Counted from the first letter of the stretch, positions 33,670 to 42,827 are shown. The stretch is 64,000 nucleotides of DNA from Sphingopyxis sp. LK2115 (GCF_014595975.1 NZ_JABWGQ010000060.1:186001-250000), one strand, 5' to 3'. A program made the numbers and translations. The notes: a model not told the origin generated them from the letters alone.

Positions 33670-34148
33670 CCGACAGGCTGAAAAACTGGTGGACCGGATT
33701 GTCGGGGCGCGAACGCTGGCTGGTCGGCATCGCCGCGGTGCTGGCGCTGGGCGTGCTTGGTTGGGGAATCGCGCGGCCCGCCGTTGCCGTCTTCATCGAC
33801 CTGGAAAGCCGCCACCGCGCCGCGATCGAGCGCGAGGGGCGGGTCGCGGCGAAGGTCGCGCTGCTCGGTGCGCGCCCCGCGAAATCGGTCGCGGCGGGCG
33901 TGGACGCGGGCGCTATCGACCAGTTTCTTCAGCAGTCGGCGGGGGAGATCGGGCTGACGCTCGACCGCAACGAAGCGCGCGGCGCCAATCAGGCGACGAT
34001 TGCCATCGCCACGGCAAAGGCGCCGGTGCTCACCGACTGGCTCGCCGCGCTCGAAGCGCAGGGCTTCATCATCGACCAGCTGACGATCACCCCCGCCGCG
34101 GACGGCACCGTCGGGATGACGGCGGAACTCCGAAAGGGCGGACGATGA
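33666..34148 (+). CDS. gspM: Type II secretion protein M
   Basis: 160 residues: a short cytosolic start (MTDRLKNWWTGLSGRERWL), one membrane helix at about 20-37, a coiled segment and a periplasmic ferredoxin-like domain. It partners GspL. ATG overlaps the gspL stop and its own stop overlaps gspN. Confidence 0.9.
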   Translation: MTDRLKNWWTGLSGRERWLVGIAAVLALGVLGWGIARPAVAVFIDLESRHRAAIEREGRVAAKVALLGARPAKSVAAGVDAGAIDQFLQQSAGEIGLTLDRNEARGANQATIAIATAKAPVLTDWLAALEAQGFIIDQLTITPAADGTVGMTAELRKGGR

Positions 34149-34861
34149 ACGCGCGGCGGATATGGATCGTCGCGGCGGCGCTGCTTGCGCTCGTCCTGCT
34201 TGTCGCGACCTTTCCGATGCGCCTCGCGCTCGGCTGGTCGGGCGCAAGCGATGCCGGCGTGTCGGCGCGCGCGGTGCGCGGGTCGGTGTGGTCGGCCGAG
34301 CTGGTCGACGCTCGGCTCGGCGCGCTGCCGCTCGGCACGGTGCGCGCCAGCCTGTCGCCGCTGGCGCTGCTCACCGGCGAAACCGAACTCGCTTTCGAAC
34401 GCAGCGACGACCGGCTCGGCGCGCTTGCGGGGCGGCTGCACGGCAGCAATCCGCGCGGCATGTCCGACGTCAGCGGGACGAGCGCGTTGGCGAGCGGGCT
34501 GGGCCTGATCCCGGTCGATACGATCCGCTTCGACGGTGCGACGGTGCGGTTCAACGATGCCGGCAAATGTGTCAGCGCGGGCGGGCGGATTCAGCTGATG
34601 GTTGCCGCGCCGATTGCGGGGCTTGACCTGTCGCGCGGCCTTTCCGGGCCGCTGCGCTGTGCGAATGGGCGCGCCCAGGCAGCGCTTGCCAGCCAGTCGG
34701 GGATGGAGCGGCTGACGATCGGCTTTGACGGTGGCGGCGCGTGGGTTGCGCGACTGGCGATCAATGTCGACCGCGATCCGGCGATGGCGGCGGCGCTCGC
34801 AGCGCGGGGCTTCCGTGCCGGACCGGGCGGGTTCGTGCTGGCGACATCGGGCCGCTTCTGA
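34145..34861 (+). CDS. gspN: Type II secretion protein N
   Basis: 238 residues with one N-terminal membrane helix (about 6-24) and a periplasmic beta-rich domain (LSPLALLTGETEL, DTIRFDGATVRFND). GspN is optional in the system and is missing from many type II operons; its role is poorly defined. Position between gspM and gspO and the ATGA-type overlaps support the name. Confidence 0.8.
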   Translation: MNARRIWIVAAALLALVLLVATFPMRLALGWSGASDAGVSARAVRGSVWSAELVDARLGALPLGTVRASLSPLALLTGETELAFERSDDRLGALAGRLHGSNPRGMSDVSGTSALASGLGLIPVDTIRFDGATVRFNDAGKCVSAGGRIQLMVAAPIAGLDLSRGLSGPLRCANGRAQAALASQSGMERLTIGFDGGGAWVARLAINVDRDPAMAAALAARGFRAGPGGFVLATSGRF

Positions 34862-34862
34862 C

Positions 34863-35642
34863 GTGGCGATCCTCGATGCCTTGCCCTTCGGCACGGGCAT
34901 CCTTCTGGCCGGGCTGATCGGGCTGCTGCTTGGCAGTTTCATTGCCACGCTGGTGCTGCGCTGGCCCGCCGGGCGTTCGCTGCGCGGGCGTTCGCAATGC
35001 GACGGCTGCGGACGGGCACTCGGCGTGCGCGATCTGGTGCCGATCCTGTCGGCGTTATTGTCGCGTGGGCGGTGCCGGACGTGCGGCGCGGCGATCGACC
35101 CGTTTCATGGCCGGGTGGAGCTGGCATCGGCGCTGATCGGCGCCGCGGCACTGGCGCTGTTGCCTGGCACGGCGGGCTGGCTTTGGGCGCTGTTCGGCTG
35201 GCTGCTGCTGCCGCTCGCGCTGCTCGATGCGCGGCATTTCTGGCTGCCCGACCGGCTGACGCTGGTTCTGGCCGTCGCGGGGCTGTTGTTCGCGGGGCCG
35301 ATGCTCGGCACGTCGCTGGTCGATCGCTGGATCGGGGCGCTGGCTGGGGGTGGCGCGCTGGCGCTGCTCGCCTGGCTCTATGCGCGGGCGCGACGACGGG
35401 ACGGCATGGGCGGCGGCGACCCCAAACTCGCCGCAGCGATCGGCGCATGGCTCGGCTGGCAGACCCTGCCGCTGATGCTGCTGCTCGCCAGCCTGAGCGG
35501 GATCGTCGGGGCGCTGGCCCTTCAGCGAAAAGGGGACCGGCCGCTCGGCGAGCGGCGAGTCCCCTTCGGTGCATTTCTGGGCGGCGCCGCCTTTGCCACG
35601 GTTCCGCTCTGGCCGCTGCTGGTTCAGTTTCAGCTGCGCTGA
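34863..35642 (+). CDS. gspO: Prepilin peptidase
   Basis: 259-residue inner-membrane aspartyl protease that cleaves and N-methylates the pseudopilins. Zinc-type tetracysteine Cys46, Cys49, Cys71 and Cys74 lies near the N-terminus. Catalytic Asp are expected in LLDARHFWLPD and G-M-G-G-G-D-P-K-L. About 7 hydrophobic segments are present. It starts with GTG, 1 base after the gspN stop, and ends the operon 38 bases before the convergent pal gene. Confidence 0.9.
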   Translation: MAILDALPFGTGILLAGLIGLLLGSFIATLVLRWPAGRSLRGRSQCDGCGRALGVRDLVPILSALLSRGRCRTCGAAIDPFHGRVELASALIGAAALALLPGTAGWLWALFGWLLLPLALLDARHFWLPDRLTLVLAVAGLLFAGPMLGTSLVDRWIGALAGGGALALLAWLYARARRRDGMGGGDPKLAAAIGAWLGWQTLPLMLLLASLSGIVGALALQRKGDRPLGERRVPFGAFLGGAAFATVPLWPLLVQFQLR

Positions 35643-35680
35643 AACTGGCCAGTGCCCTTCTCTGACGGGGTCGGAGAAAA

Positions 35681-36193
35681 TCAACGCCCGATAACGACGG
35701 TCACCGCGCGGCGGTTCTGCGCCCAGGCTTCCTCGTTCGACCCGATCGCCGCGGGGCGCTCCTTGCCATAGCTGATGACGCTGATGCGCGAGGGATCGAT
35801 GCCGAGCGAGGCGAGGTAGTTTTTCGCCGCATTGGCGCGGCGTTCGCCGAGCGCGATATTATAGTCGCGCGTGCCGCGTTCGTCGGCGTGACCCTCCAGC
35901 GTGACGCGCACCGCGGGATTGCGCTGCAGCCATTGCGCCTGGCTTTGCAGCGTCGCCTGATCCTGCGCATCGACATTATACTGGTCGAAGTCGAAAAAGA
36001 TGCGGTCGGATGTGACATTGGCAACGAAGTCTTCCTGCGATCCCGGAACGACGCCGGTGCCCGTGTCGACGCCCGTATCGGTCCCGGTGCCTTCGGGCGC
36101 GGGGGGCAGCGTGTCGGGGGCCTTTTTTGCGCAGGCGCCAACAGCAAGCATGGTGATCGCCGCGATCATCGCGGTGCTTTTGCGTATCGTCAT
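35681..36193 (-). CDS. pal: Peptidoglycan-associated lipoprotein Pal
   Basis: 170 residues. The lipoprotein signal ends L-A-V-G-A-C (Cys21); an Asp/Thr/Gly-rich linker follows, then an OmpA-type peptidoglycan-binding domain (about 60-168), with FFDFDQYNV, LEGHADERGTRDYNIALGERRA and an SYGKERP loop. It anchors the outer membrane to the cell wall with TolB and is the last gene of ybgC-tolQRAB-pal. The 106-bp gap to tolB holds a small hairpin and a T-run on the minus strand. Confidence 0.95.
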   Translation of the reverse strand: MTIRKSTAMIAAITMLAVGACAKKAPDTLPPAPEGTGTDTGVDTGTGVVPGSQEDFVANVTSDRIFFDFDQYNVDAQDQATLQSQAQWLQRNPAVRVTLEGHADERGTRDYNIALGERRANAAKNYLASLGIDPSRISVISYGKERPAAIGSNEEAWAQNRRAVTVVIGR

Positions 36194-36299
36194 GTCTTCT
36201 GTCCTCTTGTTCTGGTGGAAAAAACCTTCGGGAGCGCATTTTTTGCGCGGTCGCGACGCGATAGTTGAACCCGATGGAGGCCCTTTGGTTCCTTGCTTG

Positions 36300-37664
36300 T
36301 CAAGGCAGCACCGGGCCCCAGCTGGGGTCCGATCCGTCCTGCGGGGTCGGCAGGCGGCGCAGGTTCACGCCGGTCAGGTCGACCTGCCACAGGCTGGATT
36401 TGCCCTCGCGCCCCGGCGTGGTGCGAAAGAACTGGATGACGCGGCCGTTCGGCGACCAGGTCGGCGCCTCGTCCTGCCAGCTGTTCGTCAGCATCCGCAC
36501 CCCGCCGCCCGATGGCGTCATCACGCCGATGCGGAACTCGCCGCCGCCCATGCGGGTGAAGGCGATCAGGTCGCCGCGCGGCGACCATTCGGGTGTGGCA
36601 TAGCGTCCGCCGCCAAAGCTGATCCGCTGCTGGTTCGATCCGTCGATGTTCATCACATAAAGCTGCTGGCTGCCCGACCGATCGCTTTCAAAGACAATCT
36701 TGCGCCCGTCGGGCGAGAAGCTGCCGCCGACGTCGATGCCGGGCGCGGTGGTCAGCCGCACCGGCGTGCCGCCGTTGGCCGAAATGCGATAGATGTCGGT
36801 ATTGCCGCCGACCGCCATCGAATAAAGGATCTGCGTCCCGTCGGGCGACCAGCGCGGCGCGAAGGTGGCGTTCGCGCTTTCGGTCACCAGCTTCTGCGTC
36901 CCCGACGCGACGTCATAGATGAACACGCGGACGCGGTTGTTGAGGTAGGAGACGTAGACGATTTTCTTGTAATCGGGCGAGAAGCGCGGGCTGATCGCCA
37001 GCGCCTGGCCGTTGGTGATGAAGCGGTGGTTGCCGCCATCCGAATCCATGATTGCGAGCCGCTTGATGCGGTTCCCCTTCGGCCCGCTTTCGGCGATATA
37101 GGCGACGCGGCTGTCAAAGAATGGCGCCTCGCCCGACAGGCGCGAATAAATGGCGTCGGCGCATTTATGCGCGGCGCGGCGCCAGTCGGCGGGCTGGATC
37201 TCGAACCCCTTGCGCACCAGTTCGCTGCCGAGCGCGGTGTCATAAAGATAACAGCCGACGATCAGGCTGCCGTTCGATCCGGCATCGACGAAACCGTGGA
37301 CGACATTTTCGGCGCCGCGCGCCTGCCACTCGCCAAAGCGGGGGGCCTGCACTTCGGCGCGGGTGATCGCGCGGACGCCGTTGGGGCCGATCGGTTCAAA
37401 AAGTCCGCTGCGTTCAAGGTCGGCGGCGATGACGTCGGCAAGCTGGCGGCCGAGGCTGTCAGTGCGCAGACCCGCGACGGTCTGCACCGATGCGGTGGCG
37501 AAGGGCGGGATGCCGATAACGGTGCGCTCTTGCGACAGCGTGCCCTCGATCGTTTCGCGCGGTTCGGTCTGCGTCACCGCGGGCGGCGTCGGCGCGGTCT
37601 GCGCCAGCGCCGGCGCGCTGGTCAGCAGCAGGGCGAACGATAGGCTGATCGGGCGGAGGAACAT
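36300..37664 (-). CDS. tolB: Tol-Pal system periplasmic protein TolB
   Basis: 454 residues. The signal peptide ends ALA-Q; an N-terminal alpha/beta domain (about 45-170) precedes a six-bladed WD40-like propeller with repeated SPDG motifs (FAPRWSPDGTQILYS, GSFSPDGRKIVFES, TPEWSPRGDLIAF, PTWSPNGRVIQFF). The ATG at 37664 has AAGAGG upstream and lies 6 bases after the tolA stop. It binds Pal and TolA. Confidence 0.95.
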   Translation of the reverse strand: MFLRPISLSFALLLTSAPALAQTAPTPPAVTQTEPRETIEGTLSQERTVIGIPPFATASVQTVAGLRTDSLGRQLADVIAADLERSGLFEPIGPNGVRAITRAEVQAPRFGEWQARGAENVVHGFVDAGSNGSLIVGCYLYDTALGSELVRKGFEIQPADWRRAAHKCADAIYSRLSGEAPFFDSRVAYIAESGPKGNRIKRLAIMDSDGGNHRFITNGQALAISPRFSPDYKKIVYVSYLNNRVRVFIYDVASGTQKLVTESANATFAPRWSPDGTQILYSMAVGGNTDIYRISANGGTPVRLTTAPGIDVGGSFSPDGRKIVFESDRSGSQQLYVMNIDGSNQQRISFGGGRYATPEWSPRGDLIAFTRMGGGEFRIGVMTPSGGGVRMLTNSWQDEAPTWSPNGRVIQFFRTTPGREGKSSLWQVDLTGVNLRRLPTPQDGSDPSWGPVLP

Positions 37665-37669
37665 GGTGC

Positions 37670-38491
37670 TTACCTCTTGATGAAATCGAGCGTGTAATTC
37701 TGCCAGAAGCTGTAATTTTCCTCGGGCAGGTCGAAGGGCGCGGCGAGTTCGACCGCGCGTTTGGCGCATTCCTGGTGCCGCTGGATCTGGAAGCGGTTGC
37801 TGTCATTCTCGCCAGTCGTGGTGACGCTGGTGAACCCAGCGAGCGCGCCCGATTGGGTCAGGCGGAACTTCACGACGGTCTTGAGCTGGTCGACATCGAC
37901 GCCCGACACGCGGCAGCCGTTCCAGCGCGGGGCGACTGCGGCCTTGATGCTGACGTCGATCGACCGGCGCACTTCGGCCGCGGTTGCGGCGGCGGGGGCG
38001 CCCCTGGTCGATGGCGATTTGGGCTGCGATTTCGACAGCCCCTCGGCAATGCCGTCAAGCCGACCGGTCGGGCGGGCGGGGCTGTCCTTGGCTGGCGGCG
38101 CCTTGGGCGCGGCCTTGGGCTGTGCCTTTTTGGTGGCGGGGGGCTGTTTCGGCGGCGCTGTTTTCGGCCGCGCGACCTGTTTGGGGGTCGGCGCGGGCGT
38201 CGGGCGCACGACGGGTTCGGGCAGCGGCGGCGCGGGCATCGGATCGGGCGCGGCAATGTCGACCATATCCTCGTCGCCCAGCCGCGCTGCGGGGGGCGTG
38301 TCGGCGATCACCGGCGCGGTCGATTGCACCGCGGTCTCGGCGATCAGGTCGACCTCCATCGGCGGATTGTCGAAACGGCGTTCGCCCGCGGTCCACTGGA
38401 CCGATAGCAGGCCGATGACGACGACATGCGCGGCCACCGCGATGGCAAAGCCGCGCCTTTCATTCCCCCGATTTGTGCCTGCTGCGGCCAT
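37670..38491 (-). CDS. tolA: TolA-like cell envelope protein
   Basis: 273 residues: an N-terminal membrane helix (about 16-33, AIAVAAHVVVIGLLSV), a Pro/Ala/Lys-rich periplasmic spacer (about 75-145) and a C-terminal TonB/TolA-like domain (about 170-273, with the Cys pair in NGCRV and QECAKR). It spans the periplasm and transmits the TolQ-TolR motor force to TolB and Pal. Position in the operon settles the name, since the sequence is poorly conserved. Confidence 0.85.
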   Translation of the reverse strand: MAAAGTNRGNERRGFAIAVAAHVVVIGLLSVQWTAGERRFDNPPMEVDLIAETAVQSTAPVIADTPPAARLGDEDMVDIAAPDPMPAPPLPEPVVRPTPAPTPKQVARPKTAPPKQPPATKKAQPKAAPKAPPAKDSPARPTGRLDGIAEGLSKSQPKSPSTRGAPAAATAAEVRRSIDVSIKAAVAPRWNGCRVSGVDVDQLKTVVKFRLTQSGALAGFTSVTTTGENDSNRFQIQRHQECAKRAVELAAPFDLPEENYSFWQNYTLDFIKR

Positions 38492-38500
38492 GGTGTCAGC

Positions 38501-39022
38501 CTATCGACCGCTATCTGAACCGTCGGTGACCGCGGCATCGGCGGCTGGCGGCGGTGCGTCTTCCGATGCCTCGGCCCCCGTGGTTACCAATGCGATGCGT
38601 GTCAGCCCCGCGCGGTTCAGTTCGCCCATCACGCGCATCACGCGGCCATAATCGAGCCCCTTGTCGGCGCGCAGCATGATCTGGCGCGGGCGCCCCGCAT
38701 CTTCGTTCGCGCGCGCGATCGCGTCGAGCCGCGCCGGAAGCTCGGCCTCGGGGACGACCTCGTCGCCGATATAAAGGGTGTCGTCGGCGTTTATCGACAG
38801 CTGCACCGGCTCCTGCTCTTCGGTCTCGACCGGCTTGGCGCGGCTTTCGGGCAGGTCGATCGGGACGGCGGAGGCAAGCAAAGGCGCGGTAATCATGAAG
38901 ATGATGAGCAGCACCAGCATCACGTCGACGAGCGGCGTGACGTTGATCTCCGACATCGGCGCGCGGCGGTGGCCGCGCCCGCGCCGTCCGCCGACACCGC
39001 CCGCAGGTCCGGTCATCGCCAT
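38501..39022 (-). CDS. tolR: TolR (ExbD family)
   Basis: 173 residues: a Gly/Arg-rich cytosolic start, a single membrane helix (SEINVTPLVDVMLVLLIIFM) with the motor Asp in LVD, and a periplasmic domain. The ATG overlaps the tolQ stop as TGATG. The C-terminal tail (about 150-173, EASEDAPPPAADAAVT) is longer than usual and acidic. Confidence 0.95.
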   Translation of the reverse strand: MAMTGPAGGVGGRRGRGHRRAPMSEINVTPLVDVMLVLLIIFMITAPLLASAVPIDLPESRAKPVETEEQEPVQLSINADDTLYIGDEVVPEAELPARLDAIARANEDAGRPRQIMLRADKGLDYGRVMRVMGELNRAGLTRIALVTTGAEASEDAPPPAADAAVTDGSDSGR

Positions 39023-39720
39023 CAGGCCTCGACCTCCAGTTCGCGGCTAAAGGTCGCGTGCAGCCCGTCGGCGAAGCGGCCGAGCCGCGATTCGAGCCGG
39101 TTCAGGCGCTGCGAAAAGGCGTTGTAGGCGATCACCGCGGGGATGGCGGCGAACAGGCCGATCGCCGTCGCGAACAAGGCTTCGGCGATACCCGGCGCGA
39201 CGACGGCGAGGCTGCTGTTATTCTCCGCCGCGATCGCGGTGAAGCTGCGCATGATTCCCCACACCGTGCCGAAAAGCCCGACGAAGGGCGCGACCGAACC
39301 GATCGTCGCGAGCGTGCCGATCTTTTCGGCCAGCCGGTCGACCTCGCCTGCGATCGCGCTGTTCATTGCGATGCCGAGCCGTTCGCGCGTGCCTTCGCGG
39401 TCGATCAGCTTGCCCTTGGTCGAACGGCGCCATTCGCTGATCCCCGCGCTCAGCACCTTGGCGCTCGGCAGTTCCTCGGCGCCATTCTTGTCGAAAAAGC
39501 GGTCGATATTGTCGGCGCGCCAGAAATCGCGCTCGAACCGGTCCGACGCGCGCATCAGCTTGCCGACGCCGCGGCCGTGGGAAAAGATCACCGCCCAGAC
39601 ATAGATGGAGGCGGCGAGCAGGCCTATCATCACCGCCTTGACGATGATGTCGGCCTGAAGGAACAGGGCGACGGGGGACAGGGTGGCCGCATCGGCGGCC
39701 AGCGAGATATTGTCTAGCAA
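39022..39720 (-). CDS. tolQ: TolQ (ExbB family proton channel)
   Basis: 232 residues with three membrane helices (about 25-45, 140-162, 175-195) and the conserved IGSVAPFVGLFGTVWGIMRSF segment. The start is TTG at 39720, read in T-T-G-C-T-A-G so that it overlaps the ybgC stop; GGAG lies 10 bases upstream. A longer frame starting at 39765 would give 15 extra residues inside ybgC. Confidence 0.9.
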   Translation of the reverse strand: MLDNISLAADAATLSPVALFLQADIIVKAVMIGLLAASIYVWAVIFSHGRGVGKLMRASDRFERDFWRADNIDRFFDKNGAEELPSAKVLSAGISEWRRSTKGKLIDREGTRERLGIAMNSAIAGEVDRLAEKIGTLATIGSVAPFVGLFGTVWGIMRSFTAIAAENNSSLAVVAPGIAEALFATAIGLFAAIPAVIAYNAFSQRLNRLESRLGRFADGLHATFSRELEVEA

Positions 39721-40193
39721 GGGATAGTGTCTCCATTCATGATCGCGGTGAAGCGCTGCACCCATTCGGCGGGCTGCCGCCGCGGCCGACCGCCGGGCGC
39801 CAGAAAGGCCGCCGTGACCTGCCCTTCGGTCAATGTCTCGCCGCTTAACGTGTCATTTGAGCGAAGGATGCGCTGGGCGATCACCACGCTCGCGCCGCGA
39901 ACGGCTTTGACGGTGCTGACGACGAGCAGATCGTCGTCGAGCTTGGCGGGGCTGCGGTATTTGATCGCAAGGTCGGTGACCGCCCACGCGCCTTCGCCGC
40001 CTTCCATCGCCGCGCGCTGGTCGATCCCCGCAAGGCGCAGCATGTCCGACCGCGCGCGCTCCATATAGCGCAGATAATTGGCGTGATAGACGATGCCGGA
40101 CAGGTCGGTGTCCTCGAAATAGACACGCGCCCGGTAACGATGTTCGGCCCCCACAAAGGCGCCGGGGATGAAGGGGGGTGGGGCATTGACCAT
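39714..40193 (-). CDS. ybgC: Tol-Pal associated acyl-CoA thioesterase YbgC
   Basis: A 159-residue hot-dog-fold thioesterase. Its catalytic signature YFEDTDLSGIVYHANYLRYMERAR (residues about 25-48) has the active Asp in T-D. It is first in the Tol-Pal group. ATG 40193 is used; a TTG at 40241 in the same frame would add 16 residues without support. Confidence 0.9.
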   Translation of the reverse strand: MVNAPPPFIPGAFVGAEHRYRARVYFEDTDLSGIVYHANYLRYMERARSDMLRLAGIDQRAAMEGGEGAWAVTDLAIKYRSPAKLDDDLLVVSTVKAVRGASVVIAQRILRSNDTLSGETLTEGQVTAAFLAPGGRPRRQPAEWVQRFTAIMNGDTIPC

Positions 40194-40283
40194 CGTTTCG
40201 ACCGATAGCCGCGCTTCGACTCGTCGCAAAGCCCTGATCAACGCTTCGTCGCGGTCGGGGGCCGGTTGGTGGAGGGCGCGGCC

Positions 40284-41306
40284 CTATTTTCCCGGGTCGA
40301 ACAAGCCGTCCTGCGCCCCCGCGGGCGGATTGAGCCCCAGATGCTTCCACGCGCTTGGGTTGAGCGTCCGACCGCGTGCGGTGCGGGCGATCAGGCCGAT
40401 TTGCAGCAAATATGGTTCGATCACATCCTCGATGGTGTCGCGCGGCTCCGAAAGCCCCGCTGCGAGCGTTTCGACGCCGACCGGGCCTCCGCGATAAATG
40501 TCCGCGATCATGGTCAGGTAGCGCCGGTCCATCGCGTCAAGACCAAGCGCGTCCACTTCGAGGCGGCTGAGCGCCGCATCGGCGGCGCGGGCGTCGACGA
40601 CCGCGTGCCCCGCGACCGTTGCAAAGTCGCGCACGCGGCGGAGCAGCCGCCCGGCGATGCGCGGCGTTCCGCGCGACCGCCGCGCGATTTCGAGCGCGCC
40701 GTCGGGCGCGATCGGCAATGACAACAGGCGCGCGGCGCGGCCGATCACCTGTTCGAGTTCGGCATGGGAGTAAAAGTTCAATCGCACCGGAATGCCGAAG
40801 CGGTCGCGCAGCGGCGTCGTCAACAGCCCCTGCCGCGTCGTCGCGCCGACGAGGGTGAATCTGGGAAGGTCGATGCGAACCGAACGCGCCGACGGCCCTT
40901 CGCCGATCATGATGTCGAGCGCGCGATCCTCCATCGCCGGATAAAGGATTTCCTCGACCGCGGGCGACAGGCGGTGGATCTCGTCGATGAACAGGACGTC
41001 GCCGTCCTCCAGATTGGTGAGCAGCGCGGCAAGATCACCGGCCTTGGCAATCACCGGGCCGCTGGTCGAACGGAAGCCGACGCCCAGCTCGCGCGCGACG
41101 ATCTGCGCCAGCGTCGTCTTGCCCAGCCCCGGCGGGCCAAAGAAAAGCACATGGTCAAGCGCGTCGCCGCGCGCCTTTGCTGCCTCGATAAAGATGCGCA
41201 GATTCTCCCGCGCTGCCGCCTGGCCGACGAACTCGGCAAGCGTCCTGGGCCGCAGCGCCGCGTCGGCGTCCTCGGGGGTGCGGATGGGGGTGGTGAGATC
41301 GGTCAC
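40284..41306 (-). CDS. ruvB: Holliday junction branch-migration helicase RuvB
   Basis: 340-residue AAA+ motor. Walker [10 protein letters not shown] near 58-66, Walker B FIDEIHR near 108-114, sensor GATTRQG near 158, and the C-terminal winged-helix DNA-binding domain. It starts with GTG. Together with ruvA and ruvC on the same strand it processes recombination intermediates. Confidence 0.97.
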   Translation of the reverse strand: MTDLTTPIRTPEDADAALRPRTLAEFVGQAAARENLRIFIEAAKARGDALDHVLFFGPPGLGKTTLAQIVARELGVGFRSTSGPVIAKAGDLAALLTNLEDGDVLFIDEIHRLSPAVEEILYPAMEDRALDIMIGEGPSARSVRIDLPRFTLVGATTRQGLLTTPLRDRFGIPVRLNFYSHAELEQVIGRAARLLSLPIAPDGALEIARRSRGTPRIAGRLLRRVRDFATVAGHAVVDARAADAALSRLEVDALGLDAMDRRYLTMIADIYRGGPVGVETLAAGLSEPRDTIEDVIEPYLLQIGLIARTARGRTLNPSAWKHLGLNPPAGAQDGLFDPGK

Positions 41307-41320
41307 GGTTTCGCCTTATA

Positions 41321-41343
41321 CCTTCTCCCTTCCAGGGAGAAGG
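41321..41343. repeat. Intergenic hairpin upstream of ruvB
   Basis: Perfect 10-bp arms CCTTCTCCCT/AGGGAGAAGG around TCC, 15 bases upstream of the ruvB start. It may be a dispersed repeat or the terminator of whatever once read through the adjacent gene remnant. Confidence 0.6.
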
Positions 41344-41389
41344 ATCGGCAGTCCCGCCGCTGAATGCGACCAGGCGACGTTGGATGACA

Positions 41390-41617
41390 GGCGGCGGCGG
41401 TGTGGCCGCTGTCACCGGTATACTGCCACATCGTCGCATTCGCTTCGCCCTCGATACGCACCTCGGCCGCGGGGAAACGGACCTGGGTGGCAAAGGGGCT
41501 GTCGCTCCGCGCCGTCCATTCGCGGCAGTGGCACACCGACACGCGGATGGGCTCGCCAATGCAGGCGATGCGGATCGGGCCGCAGCGGCGGGAGGCGTGG
41601 CGGGTGCGGTCGATCAC
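41390..41617 (-). pseudogene. Truncated GFA (CENP-V/glutathione-dependent formaldehyde-activating) domain gene
   Basis: The frame reads RCGPIRIACIGEPIRVSVCHC, then SPFATQVRFPAAEVRIEGEA and YTGDSGHTAAACH, which is recognisably the GFA zinc-fold family. The usual second zinc pair and beta-strands (an FCxxCG segment) are missing: after ACH the reading runs into unrelated sequence and the 41321 hairpin, up to 41303 inside ruvB. C-R-D-C-Q has also become C-R-E-W-T. It is probably a decaying remnant inserted between ruvA and ruvB, overlapping the ruvA stop. Confidence 0.55.
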
Positions 41618-42213
41618 TTTGCCGCTTTCTTGAGCGCCGCGCGCACCAGCGTATCCAAGCTCGCCCCGGCGCCCAGTTCCTCGCTTGCCGCCGCGACCGC
41701 GGCGCTCGCTTCGCCGGGCTTGAAGCCGAGGCCGGTGAGCGCGGCCACGGCGTCGCCGAGCGGACCGGGGGCGGCGGACAGGGCGGGGCCGCTGCCCGCG
41801 ACGCCGCCGAGCGCGCCCGCCTTGTCCTTCAGTTCATGCGCGATCCGCTGCGCCAGTTTCGGGCCGACTCCATTGGCGCGCGCGATCATCGCGCTGTCGC
41901 CGCTGGCCAGCGCGCGTTGCAAGTCGCCGACTTCCAGCGCCGACAGGATGGCGAGCGCCACCTTCGCGCCGACGCCCTGCACGCTGGTAAGCTGACGGAA
42001 CCAGTCGCGTTCCTCGGCCCTGGCAAAGCCCAGGAGGCGCAGGAAATCCTCGCCGACGAGCATTTCGGTGTGGATGGTGACGTCGCCGCCGACCGGACCC
42101 AGGGCGTCGAGCGTGCGCGCCGACGCCTCGACCAGATAACCGACGCCGCCGACGTCGATCACCGCATGGCCTGCGCCGCTGCTGTCGAGCCGTCCGGTGA
42201 GTTTCGCGATCAT
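41614..42213 (-). CDS. ruvA: Holliday junction DNA-binding protein RuvA
   Basis: 199 residues: an N-terminal OB fold ([13 protein letters not shown]), two helix-hairpin-helix motifs (about 70-130, [16 protein letters not shown] and [19 protein letters not shown]), an Ala/Gly-rich linker and domain III (about 150-199), which contacts RuvB. Tetramer binding the four-way junction. Confidence 0.97.
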   Translation of the reverse strand: MIAKLTGRLDSSGAGHAVIDVGGVGYLVEASARTLDALGPVGGDVTIHTEMLVGEDFLRLLGFARAEERDWFRQLTSVQGVGAKVALAILSALEVGDLQRALASGDSAMIARANGVGPKLAQRIAHELKDKAGALGGVAGSGPALSAAPGPLGDAVAALTGLGFKPGEASAAVAAASEELGAGASLDTLVRAALKKAAK

Positions 42214-42310
42214 CCTGCCTGCCTAGCGTGGGGGGAATGAAAAGGGAACAGTTTCCCTGCTTCGTCACGTCGGACGTGATCCGCGGCCCACCGGATCGGC
42301 ACGCGAATGG

Positions 42311-42331
42311 ATTCCGGGTCAAGTCCGGAAT
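42311..42331. repeat. ATTCCGG...CCGGAAT repeat overlapping the ruvC 3' end
   Basis: 7-bp arms ATTCCGG/CCGGAAT around GTCAAGT, followed by TGACG, related to the CGTCATCCCGG palindromes elsewhere in the window. It extends from the gap into the last four codons and stop of ruvC. Confidence 0.5.
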
Positions 42332-42813
42332 GACGATGGTGAGAGGCGTGGGCGATGGTTTGCGTGGCAGATCGCCACCGCCAGCGCGTCCGCGGCATCC
42401 GGCCCGGCGATCTTCGCCCCCGGCAACAGCACGCGCAGCATCGCCTGCACCTGTTCCTTCGCGGCGCCGCCGGTGCCGACGATCGCTTTCTTGACGAGGC
42501 GCGGGGCATATTCGGTGACGGGCAGTCCGCCACGCGCGCAGGCGAGCAGCGCGACGCCGCGCGCGTGCGCCAGCTTCAAGGTCGACTGCGGATTGTCGTT
42601 GACGAACACGTCCTCGACCGCGGCGCAGCTGGGCGCATGATCGGCGATCACCGCCGCGAGCATCGTGTCGAGGTGCGCGAGCCGGTCGGGAAGGGGCGCT
42701 TTGGCGTCGGTCTTGAGCTGGCCGTTGGCGATATGGCCGATCCGGCTGCCCTCGACGCGGATGACGCCCCAGCCGGTGCAGCTCAAAGAGGGGTCAAGGC
42801 CGAGGATGATCAT
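42319..42813 (-). CDS. ruvC: Holliday junction resolvase RuvC
   Basis: 164-residue endonuclease. Acidic residues in I-L-G-L-D-P-S-L (Asp7), VEDVF (Glu about 67) and [12 protein letters not shown] (Asp about 139/142) form the metal site. The last residues (SSFRT) are encoded by an intergenic-type palindromic repeat, so the C-terminus differs from the typical family end. Confidence 0.95.
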   Translation of the reverse strand: MIILGLDPSLSCTGWGVIRVEGSRIGHIANGQLKTDAKAPLPDRLAHLDTMLAAVIADHAPSCAAVEDVFVNDNPQSTLKLAHARGVALLACARGGLPVTEYAPRLVKKAIVGTGGAAKEQVQAMLRVLLPGAKIAGPDAADALAVAICHANHRPRLSPSSFRT

Positions 42814-42827
42814 GCTGGTCCGTTCGT

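Noticed and set aside
36000-37643. 547-residue plus-strand frame over tolB
   Set aside because: Shadow of TolB, whose propeller motifs are unmistakable on the minus strand.
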